Below are positions 58,487 to 64,000 of a stretch of 64,000 nucleotides of DNA, piece after piece; positions within the stretch are counted from its first letter, which is position 1; each line of letters starts with the position of its first letter. Location: contig NZ_CBXX010000014.1 in NCBI RefSeq assembly GCF_000577615.1, positions 1-64,000 of the forward strand. Direction: 5' to 3'. The position numbers and the translations under genes are program-made. Source of the DNA: Herbaspirillum sp. RV1423 (GTDB lineage Bacteria > Pseudomonadota > Gammaproteobacteria > Burkholderiales > Burkholderiaceae_D). The notes below the pieces were generated by a model that saw nothing but the letters and a program-made list of their open reading frames with translations, did no database searches and had not been told where the DNA came from.

Positions 58487-59476
58487 TTATTTAATAACCG
58501 TCTTGGCCGACTTGATCAGATCGGACGACAGGGTCACGCCCTGCTTTTGCGCGGCGGTCGTATTGACGAATAACTCCAGCTTGCTGCTGGTGGCCGACGC
58601 GATATCTCCCGGCTTTTCACCTTTCAGGATGCGCGCGACAATCTTGCCGGTCTGGCGGCCGAGGTCGTAGTAGTTCACGCCCAGGGCGGCGATCGCGCCG
58701 CGCTTGACGCTGTCGGTGTCGGAAGCCACCAGCGGAATCTTGGCATCGTTGCCGACCTTGACCAGCGATTCATAGGCGGACACCACGTTGTTGTCGGTAT
58801 TGGTGTAGATCACGTCGACCTTGCCGATCAGGCTCTTGGCGGCCGAACCGACGTCAACGGTGCGCGGCGCGGCGGCTTCGACCAGCGTGATGCCGGACTT
58901 GCCGAGCAATTCCTTGAGTGCTTTCACGACCACGGCGGAGTTGGCTTCGCCCGGGTTGTAGACCATGCCGACGCGCTTGACGTTAGGCACGACGCGCTTG
59001 ATGAGGTCGATCTGTTTTTCCAGTTCCAGCAGGTCGGACACGCCGGTGACATTGGTGCCGGACGGCTTCCAGTCCTTGACCAGTTGTGCGGCGACCGGAT
59101 CGGTCACGCCCGAATAGACGATGGGAATCGACTTGGTGGCGGACACCAGCGCCTGCGCCGACGGCGTGGCGATGGCAACGATCACGTCCGGCTTGTCGCC
59201 GACGAATTTACGGGCGATCTGGGCCGCAGTGCCGGTATTGCCCTGGGCGCTTTGGTATTCCCACTTGAGGTTCTTGCCTGCCTCGAAACCTTCATCCTTG
59301 AGTTCGTCCTTGACGCCGTCGCGCACCGCGTCCAGTGCAGGATGCTCGACGATGGCCGTCACCAGAACAGCCTTGTCCGCCGCCAGAGCCGGCGCAGAAC
59401 ATGCTGCTGCCAATGCCAGGGTGCCGACCAATGCCTTGGCCAAGACGCGCAACGACAATTTTTTCATGCTGGACAT
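58487..59476 (-). CDS. ABC transporter substrate-binding protein 1 (PF04392 type)
   Basis: This 329-residue protein has a signal peptide ending APALA and the same landmarks as its neighbour: AIVEHPALDAVRDGVKDELK, ATPSAQALVSATKSIPIVYS and GVNYYDLGRQTGKIVARILK. GAGGAGACAG precedes the ATG. It is the first gene of the operon and separated from paralogue 2 by a hairpin. TAGACT and TTGATT (minus strand, 59522-59550, 17-bp spacer) may form its promoter. Confidence 0.92.
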   Translation of the reverse strand: MSSMKKLSLRVLAKALVGTLALAAACSAPALAADKAVLVTAIVEHPALDAVRDGVKDELKDEGFEAGKNLKWEYQSAQGNTGTAAQIARKFVGDKPDVIVAIATPSAQALVSATKSIPIVYSGVTDPVAAQLVKDWKPSGTNVTGVSDLLELEKQIDLIKRVVPNVKRVGMVYNPGEANSAVVVKALKELLGKSGITLVEAAAPRTVDVGSAAKSLIGKVDVIYTNTDNNVVSAYESLVKVGNDAKIPLVASDTDSVKRGAIAALGVNYYDLGRQTGKIVARILKGEKPGDIASATSSKLELFVNTTAAQKQGVTLSSDLIKSAKTVIK

Positions 59477-59731
59477 GACTGTCTCCTCAAAATTTTTTGA
59501 TAAAACCCGAAAAAGACGCTAAGTCTAGCCTAGCCCCTGCCAACAATCAATTTACGTAAACAATTTGGATCCGGCCCGCAACCGGGCTCCAGAGACGCTT
59601 GCCGGGTCAAAAACTCTCATCCGGCGCGAACTTCCGCACATCCGTTCGCATTTTCCCCGCATTTTCGACATCGGGCGGTCTTTCACACGCGTATTGCCGA
59701 GGAGCATTCAAAGCAAGAAACCCTCGCTTGC

Positions 59732-59737
59732 TATAAT
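59732..59737 (+). promoter_or_regulatory. -10 box TATAAT upstream of the DUF2946 gene
   Basis: A perfect TATAAT ends 9 bp before the ATG; no good -35 is visible. A start about 6-8 nt downstream would leave a near-leaderless mRNA. The rest of the 59477-59746 gap holds no gene. Confidence 0.45.
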
Positions 59738-59746
59738 CTGCGCCCT

Positions 59747-60100
59747 ATGCTGACCGTCTTCCGTTCCCTCGCCGCCTGGATCGCCATCGCCTGCCTGGCG
59801 TTCGCGAGCCTGTTGCCGCTGGCTTCGCTGGCGGAGGCCAAGACGCCCGCCTCGGCAATGGCCATTTGCTCAGGCGCGCCATCCTGGCAAATGCCGGGAT
59901 CCGGTTCGGGGCAGGCCGGACATGCACACTGCATTTATTGCAGCAGTCAATCGTACGCATTCGGATTTCAGGAAGGCAACCTCGGCAATGGCGGCGATTT
60001 CCGCGCCGCGCTGCTTTATTTCACCGCACAGGCGCCCCAGCGCGCCGCACATCCCTACCTCCTAAGAGAAGACAGTTGGGCCCGAGCACCGCCGGCTTGA
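59747..60100 (+). CDS. DUF2946-type small secreted/membrane protein
   Basis: This 117-residue protein has a signal peptide (MLTVFRSLAAWIAIACLAFA) and a body with CSGAP, GHAHCIYCSSQS: a short Cys/His cluster (HAHCIYC) typical of DUF2946-like proteins near copper genes. It precedes the copper chaperone gene by 59 bp on the same strand. A role in copper handling is inference from context and residues. Confidence 0.75.
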   Translation: MLTVFRSLAAWIAIACLAFASLLPLASLAEAKTPASAMAICSGAPSWQMPGSGSGQAGHAHCIYCSSQSYAFGFQEGNLGNGGDFRAALLYFTAQAPQRAAHPYLLREDSWARAPPA

Positions 60101-60159
60101 CGGAAAACTCCGTCAAACCTGTCTCTCCGTCCGTTTACTTTATTTCTCAAAGGATATCC

Positions 60160-60651
60160 ATGTCTCTCCGTCATTTGATCGCCCTGATCGCTGGCGTCGC
60201 TCTCATCGGCGCCGCGTATGCCCATGATTACAAAGCAGGCGAACTGCAAGTAGGTCACCCCTGGGCTCGTCCCACCGTCCCCGGCCAGCCCTCCGGCGGC
60301 GCTTACCTAAGCATCGAAAACAAGGGCAAGACCGGCGACAAGCTGGTTTCGGTTGCCTCGCCGGTCGCAAAATCCGCCGAAATCCACACCATGTCCATGG
60401 AAGGCAATGTGATGAAGATGCGCGAGGTCGGCAGCATCGACATCAAGCCGTCCGAAAAAATCGCCATGCAACCCGGCAACGGCTATCACATCATGCTGAT
60501 CGGCCTTGTCCAGCCGCTGAAAGTCGGCGACAAGGTCCCGCTGACGCTGACTTTCGAAAAAGCGGGCAAGCTGGAAGTGTCGGTGTATGTCGAAGACAAG
60601 AGCGCCGGCAAGGGCGACGGCAAGGACGGCATGGAGCATATGCAACATTGA
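60160..60651 (+). CDS. Periplasmic copper chaperone PCuAC
   Basis: This 163-residue protein has a signal peptide ending GAAYA, then HPWARPTVPGQPSGGAYLSI and the copper motif: EIHTMSMEGNVMKMREV supplies the His and two Met ligands, and GYHIMLIGL supplies the HxM part. The C-terminal tail is Lys/Gly-rich and ends GMEHMQH. It carries Cu(I) to oxidase CuA or to SCO. The ATG at 60160 follows AAAGGA. Confidence 0.93.
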   Translation: MSLRHLIALIAGVALIGAAYAHDYKAGELQVGHPWARPTVPGQPSGGAYLSIENKGKTGDKLVSVASPVAKSAEIHTMSMEGNVMKMREVGSIDIKPSEKIAMQPGNGYHIMLIGLVQPLKVGDKVPLTLTFEKAGKLEVSVYVEDKSAGKGDGKDGMEHMQH

Positions 60652-60674
60652 TGTGATGCCGGCCGGCTCAATAT

Positions 60675-60898
60675 AAAAAAGCGGCCGCGGGCTGCCTTAT
60701 GCCGTTCAACGAAGCCTGTTTTCCCAGCCCTCGTCCCAGCGAACGCTGAGACCCAGTGTCATGAAAACGTCCGATACGACGCTGGGTCCTGACTTTCGTC
60801 AGGACGACAGTTGTGATGGACTGACAACAATGCGGCAAGGGGATTTTTAGGGCTTTTAAAACTTAACTGAACGGCATGAGACCCGCGGCCGCTTTTTT
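60675..60898. repeat. Dispersed palindromic element, copy 5, inside a split terminator
   Basis: AAAAAAGCGGCCGCGGG at 60675-60691 and CCCGCGGCCGCTTTTTT at 60882-60898 are perfect inverted copies, with T-runs outward on both strands. Between them the inner ends ATGCCGTTCA and TGAACGGCAT enclose the core with GACCCAGTGTC, GATACGACGCTGGGTC and CTGACTTTCGTCAG. The outer arms differ from those of copy 4. Confidence 0.9.
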
Positions 60899-60929
60899 CT
60901 GGCGATCCGATGCGCCTTATCGATGTGCC

Positions 60930-61403
60930 TTATTTACGCACTTTGGCCAGCAGCTTGGTCGTCGAGCGATCATGCTCGAAGGCGATCGCTACCGCCTTGC
61001 CGCCATAGGCCGCGACAGCTTTTCCTTCCGGTATCGCCGCCATGTCGTAATCGCCGCCCTTGACGTAAATCTGCGGGCGCGCTTCCTGCACCACTTCCAG
61101 CGCGGTGTCTTCATCGAACGGAACCACCAGCGACACCGACTCCAACGCCGCCAGCACCGCCATGCGGTCCTCACAAGTATTGATCGGACGATCTTCGCCC
61201 TTGCCCAGCCGCCTGACAGAAGCGTCAGTGTTGGCTGCCACGACCAGCGAAGCGCCTTGCGCACGCGCTTGCGCCAGGTAGGTGACATGCCCGCGGTGCA
61301 GGATGTCGAACACGCCGTTGGTCAGCACCACCGGCTGCGGCAAAGCGGCGACGCGGACCTTGAGATCGGCGCGGCTGCAGATTTTTTTTTCGAAGTCACT
61401 CAT
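60930..61403 (-). CDS. rfaE2: D-glycero-beta-D-manno-heptose 1-phosphate adenylyltransferase
   Basis: This 157-residue nucleotidyltransferase has TNGVFDILHRGHVTYLAQAR (HxGH), VAANTDASVRRLGKGEDRPI and the C-terminal HDRSTTKLLAKV. It makes ADP-heptose for the LPS core; the kinase domain is a separate gene elsewhere. A run of nine A lies within codons 5-8, near the start. It converges on the PCuAC gene. Confidence 0.95.
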   Translation of the reverse strand: MSDFEKKICSRADLKVRVAALPQPVVLTNGVFDILHRGHVTYLAQARAQGASLVVAANTDASVRRLGKGEDRPINTCEDRMAVLAALESVSLVVPFDEDTALEVVQEARPQIYVKGGDYDMAAIPEGKAVAAYGGKAVAIAFEHDRSTTKLLAKVRK

Positions 61404-61436
61404 ACGCGGCTTTTCCTACGACAGTTTTTTCCATAT

Positions 61437-61468
61437 AAAAAAGCCGCACCCCAGGCCAGGTGCGGCTT
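61437..61468 (-). terminator. Terminator of the diiron desaturase-like gene
   Basis: On the minus strand AAGCCGCACC pairs with GGTGCGGCTT over an 8-nt loop and is followed by TTTTTTAT. It separates the gene from rfaE2. Confidence 0.85.
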
Positions 61469-61490
61469 TGCTGATTCGGAACCGGCCCGA

Positions 61491-62345
61491 TCAGGCTGCG
61501 GCAGGATGCACCGGCACCATACGCGTGACGATTTCCTTGCGATAGCGGTTCAGCTCCTGCACGGTCTCGAAGGTACGCTCGAACAGCAGCGACATGTTGT
61601 GCAGGATACGGTCGACGACCTTCTTTTCCCACTCGCTGTCGAACTTGATTTGCGTGTCGAGCCAGTGTTCCAGCCACTCCGGATCCGGCAGGCGGCTTTG
61701 CACGGTGTCGTTCGGGAACAGCGCCTGATTGACATGGAGGTTGGTCGGATGCAGAGGTTTTTCAGTGCGGCGGGCCGACGCCATCAGTACACCGATCTTG
61801 GCGAATGCGGCGCGCGCGGTGTCGCCGACTTCAACCAGCGCCTTCTTCATGTAGCGCAGGTAAGCGCCGCCGTGGCGCGCTTCGTCCTGGCTGATGATCT
61901 TGTAAATTTGCTTGATGACCGGTTCGGTGTGCCAGTCGGAGGCGCAACGGTACCAGTGGTTCAGACGGATTTCGCCGCAGAAGTGCATCATCAGCGTTTC
62001 CAGCGGCGGCGCCGGATCGAATTCGAAGCGCACGTTGTGCAGTTCCTGTTCGGTCGGCGCGAATTCAGGCTTGAAACGGCGCAGATATTCCATCAGCACC
62101 AGAGAATGTTTTTGCTCTTCAAAGAACCACACCGACATGAAGGCGGAAAAATCGCTGTCGCCGCGATTATCGCGCAGGAACATTTCGGTCGCAGGCAGCG
62201 CCGACCATTCGGTGATCGCATTCATGCGGATGGTCTGGGCTTGCTCGTCGGAGAGCATGGAAGCGTCGAATTTATCCCAAGGAATATCTTTATCCATATT
62301 CCAGCGGACTTGCTCGAGCGATTTAAACAGTTCTGGGTACAGCAT
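61491..62345 (-). CDS. Ferritin-like diiron protein (acyl-ACP desaturase-like)
   Basis: This 284-residue helical protein has two ExxH motifs, FFEEQKHSLVLM near residue 75 and ISQDEARHGGAYLRY near 155, with further acidic residues in TEWSALPATEMF and HFCGEIRLNHWYR. This pattern fits the soluble acyl-ACP desaturase/ferritin-like fold. A real desaturase is possible but the substrate is unknown. It has its own terminator. Confidence 0.78.
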   Translation of the reverse strand: MLYPELFKSLEQVRWNMDKDIPWDKFDASMLSDEQAQTIRMNAITEWSALPATEMFLRDNRGDSDFSAFMSVWFFEEQKHSLVLMEYLRRFKPEFAPTEQELHNVRFEFDPAPPLETLMMHFCGEIRLNHWYRCASDWHTEPVIKQIYKIISQDEARHGGAYLRYMKKALVEVGDTARAAFAKIGVLMASARRTEKPLHPTNLHVNQALFPNDTVQSRLPDPEWLEHWLDTQIKFDSEWEKKVVDRILHNMSLLFERTFETVQELNRYRKEIVTRMVPVHPAAA

Positions 62346-62483
62346 TCTGACCTTGCCTATGATTTAACTTATTGATTTTACCAAGATTTTCCCCGTCCCC
62401 ATACTAAAACGGCTTCATTTCAGAATGATGACAAACGGTAAAGTCACGCGTATTTGCGGACAAATGTTGTTGTTTTGCGCCGA

Positions 62484-63224
62484 TCAAGGGGATTTTGGCT
62501 TGCGGGAGGCTGGCTTGGCTTGGCGAGATTGTACAACAGTCGATTTGGCGCGTGTTCGCGGTTTGGCCGCCGTCTTGGATTTTGTTGTTTTCTTCTGTGC
62601 CGCCTGGGTCGTCGCCGCTACAGGCTTGGCGTCTTTCCCGGCAGGCCCCTGATCGGCCAGAACATTGCCGACAGCTTGCTGGAATTGCTCTTGCAGCAAG
62701 TTCCACCATGCATTGGGATTGGCCATTGAGGCCTGGAAGTCCGGTGAGGGCGACGCCGGCTTTTGCCCGGCTTTCGCCTTGGCCGCTTGTGGCGTTTCCG
62801 CTTCGCGGGCAGGCTCAGGCTCGGCCTCAGGTTCCTCTTCGGTTTCAGGCGCGGCGTCGGCAGCCGGCTGCGCGGAGCCTTGCGGCGGCCATGCCGGGAA
62901 ACCGCCGAAAAGCGATGTCGCGCTCGCGGCTTCGGATGCCGTCGCGGCGCCTTCACGCGGCGTCAGGATCGCCCCCATCGCCTGCAAGGTCGACAAGGTG
63001 GCGCTTTGCACCTCCAGCGTCTGTATCGTCGCGCGCAGCATGTTCATGTTGAGTTCCAGCCAGGACGCCACGGTCTTGAGGTCGGCGATCTTCTTGTTGA
63101 TTTCTTCGACCGACAGCGACGGAATGCCCATGGCCGGCGCGCCCATGCTGCCCCACATCTTGCGCATGAATTCCATAGTATCGGCAATCGATCCGGCTCC
63201 GGGCATCTTGTTATGGTTCAGCAT
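62484..63224 (-). CDS. phaM: PhaM-like PHB granule regulatory protein
   Basis: This protein of about 246 residues has a PhaM-type N-terminal part (MEFMRKMWGSMGAPAMGIPS, then IADLKTVASWLELNMNMLRA), an acidic Ala/Pro-rich middle, and a basic C-terminal tail with KKTTKSKTAAKPRTRAKS resembling histone H1-like DNA-binding tails. PhaM activates PHB synthase and ties granules to the nucleoid. ATGs at 63227 and 63224 are both possible; the second has a better spacer from GGAG. Confidence 0.82.
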   Translation of the reverse strand: MLNHNKMPGAGSIADTMEFMRKMWGSMGAPAMGIPSLSVEEINKKIADLKTVASWLELNMNMLRATIQTLEVQSATLSTLQAMGAILTPREGAATASEAASATSLFGGFPAWPPQGSAQPAADAAPETEEEPEAEPEPAREAETPQAAKAKAGQKPASPSPDFQASMANPNAWWNLLQEQFQQAVGNVLADQGPAGKDAKPVAATTQAAQKKTTKSKTAAKPRTRAKSTVVQSRQAKPASRKPKSP

Positions 63225-63349
63225 CATTGTCTCCAATCGGTGAAACGTTCTTGGCGAGGCATCAGTCACTGCGACCATTGTACGTCGTTTGAAAACCGCG
63301 GCAACGCATTCATGCCATCCGCAGCGCAGGGCGCGATACACTTACGGCT

Positions 63350-64000
63350 ATGACAGAAGCAAAAGCTTTTCCACTATCCAGGCCATGGCGCGCAGCGGCG
63401 CTGGTCCTGCTCACCGTCCTGCTGCACTTGCTGGCCATCGATTGGGGAAAGGAATATTTCAACGCGGCGACAGCGGATCAGCGCGCGCAATCCAGCATCA
63501 GCGTCGCGCTGCGTCCGGTGGAATTGCCGAAACAACAGGTCTCGCTGCCGACCGCCGCCCCACCCAAAGTCCGCAAAGCGCGCAAACCTGCGCCCGTACC
63601 TGCACCGTCCATCGCTCCGGCGACGCCCTCGGACGAGATCCAGCCTGTGACGACGGCGCCAGCCGCGGAACCGCCAGCCGCCGCCGACGGCAATGACGCC
63701 GGCGCTGCGGCAGCAGATGCAACAGACGCAAAAAATGCGCCATCCCCAAAAGACGACAGCAAGACGCCCGAGACGCAGGGCACGCACTACCAGATCGATC
63801 CGCCGCCCTCGGCCGAACTGGAATACGAGGTGCGCGCCTTTTCCGACAACCTCAACTGGTACGGCACCAGCATCCTGACCTGGAAAACCGACGGCAGCCG
63901 CTACCGCGTCGACGGTGAAGTCTATACGCGCCTGTTCGCCAAAATCGGTTTCCTCAATTTCAGCAGTACCGGCGACATCAACGAATTCGGCGTCGCGCCG
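63350..64000 (+). CDS. DUF3108 family protein, partial (3' end outside window)
   Basis: The frame is open from the ATG at 63350 to the window edge; 217 residues are visible. An N-terminal membrane helix (WRAAALVLLTVLLHLLAIDW) is followed by a Pro/Ala-rich linker of about 110 residues and the beginning of a DUF3108 domain (ELEYEVRAFSDNLNWYGTSI). The family is periplasmic or envelope-linked and of unknown function. It diverges from phaM. Confidence 0.82.
   Translation, partial: MTEAKAFPLSRPWRAAALVLLTVLLHLLAIDWGKEYFNAATADQRAQSSISVALRPVELPKQQVSLPTAAPPKVRKARKPAPVPAPSIAPATPSDEIQPVTTAPAAEPPAAADGNDAGAAAADATDAKNAPSPKDDSKTPETQGTHYQIDPPPSAELEYEVRAFSDNLNWYGTSILTWKTDGSRYRVDGEVYTRLFAKIGFLNFSSTGDINEFGVAP

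Overview
The window looks like a core chromosomal segment of a betaproteobacterium in the Burkholderiales, most likely Oxalobacteraceae (Herbaspirillum/Collimonas-like). The evidence is the gene set and order: petABC-sspAB, a his-tat superoperon joined to murA and mla, an aa3 oxidase cluster with ctaG, SURF1, ctaA and ctaB, a PhaM-type polyhydroxybutyrate granule regulator, DUF2909 and DUF2970 membrane proteins, and a HrcA/CIRCE site in front of rpoH. No name can be read from the sequence, so the family assignment is inference.

Layout. 1-1.6 kb is accessory DNA: the 3' end of a repeat-protein gene and a decayed phage baseplate gene next to tRNA-Thr. 1.8-6.0 kb: sspB, sspA and the cytochrome bc1 operon. 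6.2-9.5 kb: mscL, a Nif3-like protein, a DegS-like protease and a DUF2461 protein. 9.9-27.2 kb: 24 genes on one strand (mlaFEDACB, an ABC-2 exporter, ibaG, murA, hisGD, an orphan DNA methyltransferase, hisCBHAFIE, a HIT protein, tatABC). 27.4-34.3 kb: ychF, a methyltransferase, a diguanylate cyclase, an EamA transporter, a thiol dioxygenase with a four-domain rhodanese, and a ferredoxin. 34.4-43.1 kb: coaD, rsmD, a pair of M16 peptidases around an orphan ParA, then ftsY-ftsE-ftsX and rpoH. 43.2-52.8 kb: biogenesis and structural genes of the aa3 cytochrome c oxidase. 52.8-64 kb: bioC, comF, trmL, an ABC importer with two tandem binding proteins, copper-handling proteins, rfaE2, a diiron desaturase-like protein, phaM and a partial DUF3108 gene.

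Working together. The bc1 complex feeds cytochrome c to the aa3 oxidase; the Rieske protein is a likely Tat client, and Sco, CtaG, the SCO-like protein and PCuAC supply or handle copper. MurA, Mla and RfaE2 serve the envelope. RpoH, DegS-like protease and SspAB are stress functions.

The most unusual features are: (1) a roughly 90-210 bp palindromic element that sits in four of the seven protein-coding convergent gene junctions and, in two cases, lies inside the loop of what looks like a bidirectional terminator hairpin; (2) a long repeat-protein frame at the left edge with 21-residue and 30-residue repeats; (3) an orphan adenine methyltransferase overlapping hisC; (4) a CIRCE operator overlapping a promoter-like sequence of rpoH; (5) a Gln-type thiol dioxygenase coupled to a tetra-rhodanese.
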